From: Lycium barbarum
Taxonomy: Eukaryota; Streptophyta; Magnoliopsida; Solanales; Solanaceae
DNA: 64,000 bases
Assembly: GCF_019175385.1 (NCBI RefSeq)
Contig: NC_083344.1
Coordinates: 26,414,231-26,478,230, forward strand
Direction of reading: 5' to 3'
Made by a program: the position numbers and the translations under genes. The number at the start of each line of letters is the position of its first letter. Within the stretch, counting starts at the first letter, position 1. Positions 12,161 through 24,349 of this stretch are shown here, piece by piece. Under the pieces are notes generated by a model, which had not been told where the DNA came from, made no database searches, and was given only the letters and a program-made list of their open reading frames with translations.

Positions 12161-13676
12161 CGACGGGCTGAGTATTTTCCAAGTATAAGAATGTGTTCCC
12201 ACTTCTAATTTCTCATTCTTCCAACTTCTCCACTTCTCTCAAGACCTCTAGAAGGTTCCACATATTTCTCTAACATAAATCCAAGGCAAATCAAAGATCA
12301 ACATCATTAATCCAAGGAAATCAAGTGCAAGGAAGCTCTCTAGGGTTGCTAGAAGTCAAGAATCTCTTGGAAGTTGAAGCTAGGGTTTTCTCCAAGTGAA
12401 GCATTTCTATCCAATAACGATTCCTTCACAATCAAAGGTGAGTTTTATGATCATTTCACGTTATTTAGAATATTGAAGATTGAAAGACTTGGAATGAGGA
12501 AGAAGGTAGAACATGGAGTTCAAATATGGAAATTGTGATATTCTTGAATAGTAGTTTGATATGAGCCATAATTCTTGAGATATTATGAGTATAATCTTGT
12601 CATAAATAATATTAAGAACGTTGGAGAAACATTATATGTGGATGAGTACGACGTTGGGCGATAACCATGGTTATGGATGACTTGGAGAGGGAATTGTAAG
12701 AATTGAATAATGGCCAACTTAACAAAGTTTATTGATTACGATATTGTGGGTGTGTTATTGATGTTTGGGAGTTGTTATATCCCATGGAGGAAGTTGTAGA
12801 AACAAAGGAAATGCTGCTCAATGTTCGTTAGCTTTAGCTTAAGCTTAAGAATGTTTTCGATTATCTAATTCTAGTATGAATTCTCTTGAATGTAGAATCG
12901 TGAACATTGGAGGAAAGCGTTTAATTGATAAAGTTAGCGAGACGTAAAGGTATGTAAGCCTAGTCCCTTCTTCTCTAAGGCATGATCCTTACAATATGAT
13001 TTCCTTATCTTTCAATAACTCTCTTATAATCCGAAAACTATGAGTCTATGATTGTTAAGAGCTTCTCATGAATAAAGACAAGAGATGCGTTATGAATATG
13101 ACAATGATGATGATGTGTCTAAGTCTAGAGATATCAAAGCTTATGATATGATATTCTTATGAAGCTAATGATTCCTTGATGTTATTCATTGTTGCTAGAC
13201 TCACCTTATAATGCCAGTTCTTCAAGGTGAGGCACGATGATTATGAGCACTCCAAAATGGAATCGAGGGTTCTCGAACTTACGTTACCCCGATAGAGTTA
13301 TAGCTTGTCCTTGAGTTTTTACGCATGCTTTATAATAAGGAAATGATGATGAGATTACACCGTGCCTATATGGCCGGGAAAACACAGCTAAGGCGGGCGG
13401 CATATACACCATGTCTAGATGGCATGGGCAGACACCACTAGTGAGCGGCATGAGATGGTTACCCCGAATGCGGGAGGCTTGGACGCAGGCTATTGATGAT
13501 CACACCGTACCTATATGGTCGGGCATCTTATATATATACATACTTGATATGATGTTATTTACGATGTAAGTTAGCATGCATTATTCCATCTTAAGTGACA
13601 TTCAGCTACAGGTTGTTTCTTTACTTGATGTTTCCTTATCTTTTTGATATGTTATTATTGTTCACGCATTACATAC

Positions 13677-13716
13677 TCAGTACATTGCTCGTACTGACGT
13701 CCTTTCTTTTTAGACG
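13677..13716 (+). promoter_or_regulatory. Twin stem-loop, element 2 LTR
   Basis: Stem 1 TCAGTAC / GTACTGA around a 7-base loop (13677-13697). Stem 2 cgtcc / agacg around a short T-rich loop (13698-13716), with one G-to-A mismatch here. See the finding on conservation across LTR families. Confidence 0.65.
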
Positions 13717-14112
13717 TTGTGTTCATGCCCACGGGTAGACAGGGAGGTGGCCCAGATTCCTAGGAGCTACTCAGCAGATTTACAGGAGCACTCCACTATT
13801 CCGGAGGTGCCATTTTTGATGTATTCTTTCGTATATATATATATATATGGGCATGACGGGGTCCTGTCCCGTCTTTATGTCTCAGTACTCTAGTAGAGGC
13901 TCGTAGATACGGATGCATGGGTAGAAGTTGTCTCATGGATATATCAGAGTACATTTTTGTATATCAGTTTTGCAGGCGTGAGGGCTTATGTATATTTATG
14001 CATTTCCTTGGCGTTTATATGTGTTATTGATGAGTATGGTGACTAGCGTAATGAGTGGTGCTCGATAGTCAACTCCGGGTACCCGTCATGGCCCCCTAGT
14101 CGGGTCATGACA

Positions 14113-15870
14113 TGGTATGCCTGAGTACTAGGTATTCAGTGAGTGTCTAAGGGGAAATAGTTAACAAATCAAAATAAGATAGTAAAATTAGTAAACACTA
14201 TCAATGAAAGCAATCGAAATCTAGAAATAGAGTAAATTATGAAACTTAGTAAAACTCATCAGTGAGAACCCACAGTAAAGAAATATATCAAGTTCAACTC
14301 ATTATACAGTTTACCATATTAAGTCTTTCACCTACGAACCCGTAATCATCAACAAGTCAACTCAAAGGCAACAAAATAATCAACACATGCCACTCACGGG
14401 CAAACAACCATTCGATACACCAGGGTTACCATCCCATAAAGGCTAATTGTCCTATGGACTAGCACAACAATAGATATGCCGGGGCTATTTTCCCACAGAG
14501 GTGAATCATCCTCTAGATTAAAAAAGTAATGCTCAAAAGTGATGTGTTAGGATCCATAATAGTAAATTGTCCTCTGGACTAGCACAGCTTGCCCATACAG
14601 GCCGAAATATATGTAAATACAACTCATGGAATAATAGTTGAATCATCAATCATGGCTTATATGCCGAAATCACTTCTTACGTCATTTTCTCAATAAAAGC
14701 GGTATTTCATAGTCATAAATCAATTTAAAACCCTCTTCAATCTCTTATTAAGTTTAAATTTAAAGAAAACTCATTCCACAGGCAAGACATGTTTAAAGCT
14801 TCAATGTTTACGAAATAAGTTCAACAAAATTGTAGATTACGTATAAGGTTCAATGCGGGCTTGATCTCACATGCATGACCTTGTTCAAATCATATTTGAA
14901 TCAAAATGTATGTTCTAAAACAATCATTCTTCACAAATAAGGGTTCACACACAGAAGTACTTCAAAAGAGTGTTTTTGAAATATAGACATACCTCAATTC
15001 CCGCTAAAAGGCTATCAAACACATTCTTCTGTGTTCAACAATCATTCAAAAATATAGATTAACTATAAGGTTCGAAGCTTTAGCCAATTCTAAGAGTTCC
15101 ACCCTTAAAAAACTAGGGCTTTTTCATGCCCAAAAATGTGTTCTTGATCCCAAAGAATTCACCCATGGATTCCCATCCGTTTTAATACCCTAAATTATTA
15201 TAAATTTATTCAATAACTTCAGAAAAGGTCAAAGGTCTTACCTTCAAGAGAATTCCCAAACATTCCTTCAACTTCTCTTTCTTCGACTTTTTAGAATCTA
15301 GGGTTTGGAGGATGAACTAGTGTAATTTACAATGAAATAAAATAATACTAGGGGTTTCAGTAGGAACTAAGCTTATGAGTTTTGGATAATTTCTTGGTCT
15401 TTTATCCTCATAGAGTAGGCCAAAAATGAAGTAGAATGAAAGATTTAAGAAAATTTCATGTGCTGGTATTTATAGGCGGAGCCGTTCTGCTGAATGATGT
15501 GCACCGCGTATAGATAAATGCTGCAAAACATTGAAATACAGATTATAACAGAATACCTAGAAACTTTGGGGCCAAAATACGTCCAAAAATGCGTCCGCAT
15601 ATTGCGATTTGCAGGGCATATCGGTCTAGCGGGCTGCTCTGCGACATTTTAGTAAAACAATTATAAATTATTACTCAAAGCTTTGTTCGAGCTGAGACTT
15701 ATATAGTTGGAAAGTTATTTCAAAGGCCTACAAGTTTCGTCTTTTAAGTTTTCTCAAATTCCCAACTGATCTACACCCAAACTCACTCCGAAGGATTTCA
15801 TATGGCTAAAATGTCACATTATCACTCTCTTAACGTACTCACACTTAACCCGAATTTACTCAATGTTACA
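14113..15870 (-). repeat. Older LTR, family E, minus strand
   Basis: Reading on -, this begins TGTAACATTGAG at 15870 and has a TATA box (tataaata, 15467-15474). Segments line up with the split LTR at 42291-42887 plus 59758-60010 (for example gacttgttgatgat, gacttaat and ggtatgcctgagtact). It is cut at 14113 where element 2 begins, so element 2 probably landed in it. No coding potential is seen. Confidence 0.65.
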
Positions 15871-16799
15871 CCTGAAATAGGGGTGGACTCATAGAAATAT
15901 GTCGTATTTAATTTGCATTTTATTATTTTGAAACATGAAAATGTCATTAACATTATCATTTGGATGGAAATTATATTTTCCTCCTCATAATATACGCGAT
16001 TTTTATTCAAGATTTCATGTATGAGTAGCTGACCATTCTAATATCAATGCATGTAATATCATGCAAATTAAATATGATATGATTATCAATTGATGATTAT
16101 CCTATGAGATTATTCACTTGGACTCGGCCAAAAAAAGAAATTTCTTTTGCTCCTATATTGGATATATAAGCTATCATGATATATTTTATTAAATGAAACT
16201 TGATTTCCGAGACGGTAGAAGACGTAGTCAATGGTATGTATGCCTTAGATAAAGCTACTTATAGCAAATCCACGGGTAATGTAGCTAAGTTAAGGGTTGA
16301 GATTCACTATCTAAACTTGGGCTTTCGACCCACTTATTTCCCTTCCTATGTGTGTAAAAATAGGAAAAACCGCCGAAGAAATCGCACGGTTTAACCTTCA
16401 AATGGGATGGTTTTAAACCTTTTTCCCCCTTCAAATGGGATGGTCTTTAATCTTTGCCCCTCAAGATTGAACTTATGCCTAGGGGACATAAGTTCTTTAA
16501 GAGAAAAAGTCATGCAGCGCATAACTTGTGGGATATTATGATGCGTAAATATAAACTTATGGCCCACGAAAAAGTTATTTGTCTTGAGGGGCAACAATTA
16601 GAAATCAGCACAAAGTAGGGGAAAAGGTGCAAATGACCCAAAATCACTTGACATAACTAAATAAGATGATATTATTAAAATATAGGTGATGTTTCTTATT
16701 TACCTAACATAGCAAGGTTTTACAATTTGTAGTAGACTTGGGCTTTTCCAATACCGCGATTTTTGGGGGCTTAATTTTTGGAAAAATATATGGTTGTGG
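15871..16799. other. Unassigned AT-rich stretch
   Basis: I recognise no gene here. The only structure seen is a 34-base direct duplication at 16395-16462 (ccttcaaatgggatggt repeated). The segment up to about 16600 with cataagttctttaagag resembles dispersed repeat sequence. The 64-aa frame at 16200-16394 has no feature I can name. Confidence 0.4.
16395..16462 (+). repeat. 34-bp direct duplication
   Basis: The block starting ccttcaaatgggatggt occurs at 16395 and again at 16429, each copy followed by a pyrimidine-rich tail. Two copies only. Confidence 0.7.
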
Positions 16800-19700
16800 G
16801 CGGAGTTTTCGAGTAGTATCTCAATCACTTTACCATCTTCATCTCCTTTCCTTTTCAATATCAAAATTCTCTCTCAACATGCACAGTTTCTAAGCGTGAT
16901 TTTCTCCTTCAATCACCCTCACCATGACTTCATGTTCATTAACCCAGATTTCTCCATTGTTACAGCACCAACATCTAGATGCAAAATTGAATGTCAGTTT
17001 CTTCAACACATTATCTATTGGAATTTTAAATTTCCAGTATCTCCACATAAAAAGGATATTTTGAAAGGTAATCCTTTAATCCAAATATATTTATAGATCT
17101 CTTGCTTCTTCCCCCTTACTCTTAAGTATTCCAAAGCTGATTTCACTGAGAATTCTCCTCTTGTATCAAGTAACCACCAAGGAGTATCCATCTTCCTTTC
17201 TGCATTATGAGGAATTATAGTTTCTATAACATGTTGGACAATATCTTCAGGTAGAGATTCTGTCAATTTGTCCACATCCCATTTGCCATCCACTACCATT
17301 TCATTCACATTTCGAATTCTTTAATCATAGGTATCAGTTCCTGTAGCATAATACAGTGCTCCTAGCCCTGTCCAATTATGAGCATCTTCCATCTTTACTT
17401 ACCACCAAATATGTTGTTCAATAATATCTCTAGCCTGTATCATTTTCTTCCAAGTCTGAGTGTCATACTTCCATTGTGCAATAACAGGATACACCTTCTT
17501 ACAATACTTGTTACTCATGTATGAACTCCACAATGAGAGGAGAGTTCTAAAATTCCACCAGATTTTACAATATAGGGCCATGGATACATCATGCATCGAT
17601 CTAAATCCTAATCCACCTTCCTTTTCTGGTATACACATCTTTAGCCAAGAGGACTAGTGTCTGCTCTTTCCCCAATAGTGTTACTCTAGAAAAATTGAGA
17701 AAATATTTTGTGCATTTGCTTTATAACACTATCTTGGGGATTCATAGCAGATAATAAGTGAATGGGCATTCCTCGTAGCACATTCTTAATTAGAACAGCC
17801 CTCCCTCCAAAAGATAATAACTTTCCTTTCCAGGATTGAAGTCTATTCATAATTTTCATCAAAGTGTGGGTATAAAAATCTTTTCTCCTTCTGCTATAGA
17901 AGATAGGACACCCCAAATAAGTAAATGGGAAATCTTTTCTTCCTATCCCGGTAACCACTTCCACAATCACTTTGATGTCTCCTGGCACATTGTGATGTAG
18001 ATAAACTGCACTTTTCTCCTTATTAACCTTCTGTCCATGTGTTTTTTTATATTCCCCAAAACTTCCATAATTAACTGTAAGGATAATATATCATCTGAGG
18101 AAAAATGATCATATCATCTGCATATGCCAGATGATTAATTTTTGGGCTCCATTTTGGCATACCAAACCCTATGACTTGAGGGACCTGATGTAGAGGTTTC
18201 TTGTAAGCACTTCTATAGCCAAAATAAACAAAGTAGGTGACAAAGGATCCCCATGTTTAACTCCTCTAGAAGATTGGAAAAAAACCATGTTGTTGACCAT
18301 TGATAAGCACAGAGTACCAATTGTTGTCAATAATCCTAAACGCCGTGTCTGTCAACCTTTCTGAAAAGCCCATCTTCCTCAAACCTTGGTGAGAAACAGC
18401 CATGACACCCTATCATATGCCTTTTCCATATCCAATTTCATTACCACATTTGCAATTTTAGTTCTCAGTCTAATATGTGCAATAATTTCCTGAGTGAGTA
18501 ACACATTTTCCACTATGCTTCTTCCCTTCACAAAAACATCTTGGTTTAGTGATATAATATCTGGGAATCCATCAGCTAGTCTATCATGAATTAATCTAGA
18601 GAAGATTTTTTTGACAAAATTACTTAGACTAATAGGTCTCATGTCAGAAAAGGTGTTGATGATATCCTTCTTTAGCAATAAGACCAGATTAGTATGAGTG
18701 ATAAACATAGGTAATTCAGTATCACAGAAAAAAGCTCTTACCATATCAGTTACATCTTTCCCAATGATATGCCAATAAGCTTGATAAAAAAACTCTAGTA
18801 AAGTCATCAAGTCCTCCAACACTATCCCCATTAAGATTGAAGATCACCTTTTTCACTTCTTCCTCTATTGGCATCTTCAAGAATCAACTATTTTGCTCTT
18901 CTGTAATCAGTTATGGTACCTGATCTAGAATTTCAAAATCAAAAGGTTCTTCTTCTCTAGTAAATTGCTCTGAAAAGAATTTTATAGCTTCAGCCTTTAT
19001 TTTCTCCTGGTTTTCCAACCATGTGCCCTGTTGATCCTGAATTCTTCTTAATTGCAATCTCTTCCTTCTCCCTTGGATATAAGCATGAAAGAATTTTGTA
19101 TTCCTATCACTATCCTGGAACCATTGCATTCCAACCTTTTGTTTCCAAAATTCCTCCTCAAGATGAAGGTATCTATTCATATCTGCCTGCACCCTATGTA
19201 GTTTTTCTCTGTTATGAAGGGTAGGTTGAACCTCAAATTGAATCTCATGTACCTTGATCACATCTTCCAAAGTTTCAATCTCTTGGAAAATATTTCCAAA
19301 AGTATCCTTACTCCACTGAACTAAAGCTGCCTTAACCTTTTTCAGCTTGAAATGAAAAAGAGTAAATGGATTTGCCATAAAATTAGTAGTGTAGTGAGTT
19401 CTTACCAAATCCAGGAAATTTTCATTTTTAACCCAAAAATTAAGAAACTTAAAAGGTTTCTTAATTGGAATTGTGCTCCCAAAATATGAAATCAAAAAAG
19501 GGGCATGATCTGAGCCTGTTCTAATCAAATGATTTACCTCAATGCCTGGAAAAACTTGTTGCAATCTCAATTACCTAAACGTTTGTCTAATCTTTTGAAA
19601 ATGCACTCATCTCCACTTTGCCCATTCTACCATGTGAATCTGCTACCCTTAAAACCAAGATTTTGAACCTCACAATTCTGTATACACACTTTAAAATCTT

Positions 19701-20240
19701 GAATTTCATTTGCCCCAACTTCTAGACCCCCATCCTTCTCTTCCTCAGACATAATGACATTAAAGTCAGCTGCTATCATCCATGTTCTATTCATATTAGT
19801 AGCCAAATCTTCTAGACCCCAGGCTTTCAGTCTTAGTACTATGGTGGCCGACCAGAAGAAAATCCATCTTCGTGGGTAAGCTATCGAACAATTGTCCTAT
19901 AAATCCAAACTCTCCCTATTTGTGCATTTAGCATATATCATAAATACCACTATCTCCTCATGCAACCCATTACCATTAAGCTTAACGATAATTTGTTGCT
20001 TATGATCTGCTAAAATTTGCACTTCAAAAAAATCTTCCACAAATACCCATATTTTTTCAGATGAATTCACCACAACAGTATGCATACCCAGTCTTCTTTT
20101 GTATTCCTTAATCTTATCAGGCTGTTAGAAAGGTTCCATTAGTCCAATAAAACCAAAGTGGTATTGATGATGCATCTTTATCAATCTTTAAAAAACTCCA
20201 TTGTATTCACTGACCTAATATTCCATATCAAGGCATTCAT
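16800..20240 (-). pseudogene. LINE ORF2: endonuclease-reverse transcriptase
   Basis: Starts at the ATG whose first base is 20240 (MNALIWNIRSV), the usual start of plant L1 ORF2. It lies just after the ORF1 stop: TAG at 20243-20245, then TAATG. Order on -: AP endonuclease remnants 20240-19570 (..RTGSDHAPFLISY at about 19540-19500); linker; RT 18831-17700 with TFSDMRPISLSN, the LDMEKAYDRVSW box (about 18420) and the YADD active site at 18113-18124; YLGCPIF at about 17910; zf-RVT region 17308-about 16950 (WWLLDTRGEFSVKSA, then FMWRYWK and RCWCC after a frameshift). Many stops and frameshifts. Inactive. Confidence 0.88.
18113..18124 (-). other. LINE RT active site YADD
   Basis: On - the four codons read Tyr-Ala-Asp-Asp in the context AYADDMIIFS, the metal-binding box of non-LTR reverse transcriptases. 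Confidence 0.9.
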
Positions 20241-20242
20241 TA

Positions 20243-20673
20243 CTAAACATTAGGTTTATCCAAAGTCCTTCTAGTTTGATAAGTACTCCTAGGTGGAACA
20301 CTTGTATCCCTTTGAGATTTCTTGTTTCCTCTTCCTGCTCCTTTATGAGACTTAGGTGACACATCTCCTTCCCTCGTAGCAGCAATTATATTTGGTTCGA
20401 GAGATTGCCCATCCATATCCTTTCTTTTAGAGTGTGTAACTAACTGTCCTTGTTCCTGCATTGTTTGAGAAACCAATTGTGTTACTAATTGCTTGTTATT
20501 TTCCTTTGCTTGATCCTCTGATTGCATTGATTCCCTTTACTGCACTTGGCCTGTATCTATTATTGCTTCAAGGACTTGTGCTGCTGCTAGACTAGTCTTT
20601 TGACCTTTATTATGCTCTTTCTTTGTGTTCTCCTCCCCTTTTTGATTTAACTGGCTCTGCATCCAGTAAAAAG
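20243..20673 (-). pseudogene. LINE ORF1, C-terminal part
   Basis: C-terminal tail of ORF1: Gln- and Lys-rich, low complexity, ending ..RRTLDKPNV and TAG at 20243-20245. It is separated from the rest of ORF1 by element A, whose insertion left aaaag at 20669-20673 and 37644-37648. No domain is expected in this tail. Confidence 0.75.
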
Positions 20674-21131
20674 TGTCACGACCCAACCCCGTAGGCCGCG
20701 ACTAGTGTGCGATGTGGACACTCGTATATACTTACCCACCAATCTCACTTATGCCTATATATTATGAATCTCGTGCGTCCCAAATTATAAACATATCTTT
20801 TAAACCATTATTTATATCATAAAACATAGATCGATCATATTAACGTAGTGTAGGGGAAAACTGGGCACAAACCAAGCAAACATCACTGACCAAACACGAC
20901 CCATGACCCACATACATGTGTACAGGCCTCTAATACAGACAACAGAATCATATGACTGGACAGGGCCCCGCCGTACCCAAAATAACCATAAACACGAAAT
21001 CATATACACCAGAGAGTTCTGTACCGAAGGTATGGGCTCCGGATCAAAGGAGCACTCCAAGCAGCAGACTGTGTACCCTAGGCTGGCGGATCACCACAAT
21101 AAGCGTCTGTACCTGCGGGCATGAAACGCAG

Positions 21132-21169
21132 CCCCCGAAGAAAGGGGGTCAGTACGGAATATGTACTGA
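21132..21169 (-). promoter_or_regulatory. Twin stem-loop, element A left LTR
   Basis: Stem ccccc / ggggg (21132-21148) next to stem TCAGTAC / GTACTGA with a 7-base loop (21149-21169). The first stem is C/G-only here, whereas element 2, B and C use cgtcc / ggacg at the same place. This is a compensatory change. Confidence 0.65.
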
Positions 21170-22429
21170 GTATGTAAAGCATGGAATATAGAAATCAGAA
21201 CTATAGTCGAAACAAGCGGTAAAAGAATGAGTACATGGTCCAGAATATCAAATCACTCACTCCCCAGACCCAGACCATACAGATCATCACAAATCATACA
21301 AACCGATATAACCTGTCAAAAGGGTTGCCAAACGTACAGGGTTTCCAGACACAACTTATGCCTACCTAGCTCATGTGTCAGCCGGAATGTATGACATACA
21401 TAATACTCAGATGACGTCATATATAAAAAGGAACACGGGACTTACCGGGTACTCAGATGATATAGTATACCGGTTGGAATACAGGACGTACAGAGTATCA
21501 GAACTTACTTTCCAGACGCAGATCACACATAGTGCACATTATAGTCATATGCCATATCAGAACGCCATAGCGTATCGGATCAAACGCTGCAACCTGGGAA
21601 TCATATGATGTTTACAAGAAGTGTGCCACCTCGAGCTCAGCCCAGTACAGTGGTTACACCATACATAAACGTATCGTATCAGCCGGCGTATAGCCGGAGT
21701 ATATCATATCAGATCATATCATATCATATAGGAACACGCGTCTACAAGGGGTATGCCACCTCGAGCTCGACCCAGTACAGTGGTCATCCCTAGCAGAAAC
21801 TGCCCGTTTTTCCCACTCGAGCTCTGCCCAGTACACGGGTCACGGATCAGTCTCGGGAGCTCGAGCTCTGCCCAGTACACTCCCAACGCGTCCGCCTGGT
21901 ATCAGATTATGTAGCGCAGATACTGTCCGCTTTGGGGATCGAGCTCAGCCCAGACCACCCCTCACGGTTTTATTTCAGAACACTGTGGACAACATAGGGG
22001 AACAACGCACGATAACATATCCTTGCCCGGCTCAGTGAATAGACATGCTAAGGCTCGCACGAGCAGAGTAGTGAGAAACCAGATGCACATGGAAACCAAG
22101 ACTCGACAGACAAGCGTCCTTACCGATACCTGGAGGCTCGGAACAGATTTCAGGTCAATCCAACGTAGTATGAGAAAGTTACGAGCGTTTGAAGTACAGA
22201 ACACTTCGTAAGCGTTTCAGAAGCCTTTTTCGGAGAATCAGAGTCATAGTCATACCAGGCACCTTCAGATGTCCTTACGAATCAGATCAAACAGAGATTT
22301 TGGAACCATATGTACATACAGAAAGATCATGAGCGTTTTTGGTACCGGAACCTCTTCGGGCACTTCTAAGCAATCCGATGTCGTATACGAAAGTTGGAGA
22401 CGCTAAAGTTTACAGAAAACATTCATATT

Positions 22430-22690
22430 GGATACTCACATCAGAGTACTTGTATCAGAATACTCATAGTAGAATACTTATAATAGAACACTTACATCAA
22501 AAATCTTGTTTCAAAATGCTTATGTCGAATACTTATTTCAGAAGACTCATATCATAATACTTTATCTGGATACTTATATCAAAATACTTACATCAGATTA
22601 CTTATATCAAAATATTTATATCGGGATACTTATATCAAAATACTTCTAGCGGAGTACTTGTATCGGAACACCTATGCCCGGATACTCATG
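22430..22690 (-). repeat. 14-bp minisatellite in element A LTR
   Basis: Degenerate tandem units of about 14 bases built on atacttatatcaga or its variants, close to 18 copies. The second LTR carries the same array at about 35214-35474 with almost identical unit order, so the array predates insertion. Confidence 0.85.
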
Positions 22691-24349
22691 TCAACAAAAG
22701 GGCATACGGTCGAATTGTCATAGTGCGCGTGATCAATAACCGGCCCGGGAACCGGTGAACGATATCGTAATAAAGGGGCACGAGCAGAGTCATGAGCGAC
22801 TAATACAATTTATAAATCGAAATAGTTATAAAACTTGATATAATCATATATCAGCCCATTAGTCAGACTAGTTCGAACAATTGGTCAATACAGGATTTAT
22901 TTCACGAAATTACTTTCAAAGTTACATTTATAGTTCGAAATGTAATTTAGAATGTCAGGGACAGTCAAGACATTATTCTATGATAGCCAAAGTCATAACA
23001 ATAATCTTTTTCCGACACTATACAAAAATACGCCTATTAGAACAAACAAAGGAGTCTCGGGATTAGTGGGCCCACCTCGGGTCATGTCGAGGGGGCGGAC
23101 CTGAATCACAAGTATTAGGATTTATGGAATCATCAATGGAAGTTTCGAAGCTATTCTATTACATTTACCAAAGTTACGGACGTTTGATCATTTTCCAACA
23201 AAATGTGAGGTTTTCTAATTCAATTAGATTGAATGAATAGTACTCAAATTCAAATTCGAATTTCCATGAACGGAACTGTCCCCGAGGCTCAAGTATCGAC
23301 CTAGTATACTTAGGACATGCCAAAAGAAGGAATGGGTTAGCTTTACATACCTTACGTGCGTCTTTCGCTCGCTTAAACTCAAATCCCGTTTCGCCCGGAA
23401 TCTACAAATGGTCAAAGTTACCAATTGTAAGTTATGGATTCTAAGGATTCAACTTGAAGTTATAGTTGTCTACCGAAATTTCGGCAGCACCTCCCCTGTA
23501 AATATAACACCCCCGAGAATTATCTCGGCTCAAATAGCAGCAACAACAACCCAACAACATCAACAATGTCACAATCATCACAAAAATGCATTATATCCTC
23601 AATAGTCTACTTTTCTATATAGTTTACAACTTCCATCCCACTTTCCATTATCCAACTAACATCAACATTTTCCATATTCATTAGCTAGTTCAAGATCATC
23701 CAAATACATTCAATAGCATTCCAAACAATATTCATGAATTCAAGTATTGCCGTTAATTTCATATTCCATCCGATGTTTCTACAAACGTAACGAAACTTCC
23801 AACTCACATTGTTTTCCTTCCTAACTCTTTAACAACAACAAAAATTCGCATTTGAATCTTACTTCCATACTTATATAAAAATCTTACAAAATTCATATAA
23901 TTTCTCATAATCACATACAAGCAAATTCAATGCCAATTCAAATCATTAAACCTTCATTTGCATTGTAAAGATCACAACAACACAACTAACATGTTAAATA
24001 AAATAAATCCATCATTATTTCATCATAACATAACCCACGGCCAACATGGCAATTTTTCCACTTCATCCAATTTTCATTCAACTCTCATTTCCAATGCAAA
24101 TTCCACAATTATCACAACTAGAATACAACTTAAAATTCAACTCATTCCACTTACACATTGATACACACACACGGCCAAACTCTATATTCCATACCCACTT
24201 TGCAAACTTCAATTTTTCCATACAATCAACTCATTCCCACATACTACAACACAAACAAGACTTCATAACACAATTAAAAGGGATGAATTCTTACCTTTCC
24301 TTCAACTTCCAACTTTCCCGCAAACGTGGTTCTCTCACTAAACTAATTA

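Larger units (their letters stand above)
4952..14112 (+). mobile_element. Ty3/gypsy element 2 (Tekay-like)
   Basis: Chromovirus copy with a truncated 5' LTR (4952-6500), primer site, dead gag and pol, polypurine tract and a complete 3' LTR (11715-14112). Its 5' LTR is also the 3' LTR of element 1, so the two internal regions are chained head to tail through one LTR. LTR ends are TGTTATACC and ..GTGACA. The right flank runs into an older LTR at 14113. The left end of the chain lies outside the window, so no target duplication can be checked. Confidence 0.88.
11715..14112 (+). repeat. Complete 3' LTR of element 2 (2.4 kb)
   Basis: Starts TGTTATACC and ends GTCATGACA. Contents in order: a cluster of palindromes (ttatacggtccgtataa type) at 12057-12160; leader-like CT-rich sequence; GC-rich gacaccactagtg modules at 13370-13500; the twin stem-loop at 13677-13716; a (TA)n tract near 13830. 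No protein is coded. The short 65-aa frame at 12011 overlaps the palindromes and is not credible. Confidence 0.9.

Noticed and set aside
12011..12208. 65-aa protein in the element 2 LTR
   Set aside because: The frame is made by the palindrome cluster and is not kept in the truncated LTR.
16200..16394. Small host gene (64 aa)
   Set aside because: No recognised domain, no intron signals and no good start context; surrounded by repeats.
22430..22690. CRISPR-like spaced repeats
   Set aside because: Units of about 14 bases follow each other without unique spacers, in a plant LTR. An ordinary minisatellite.
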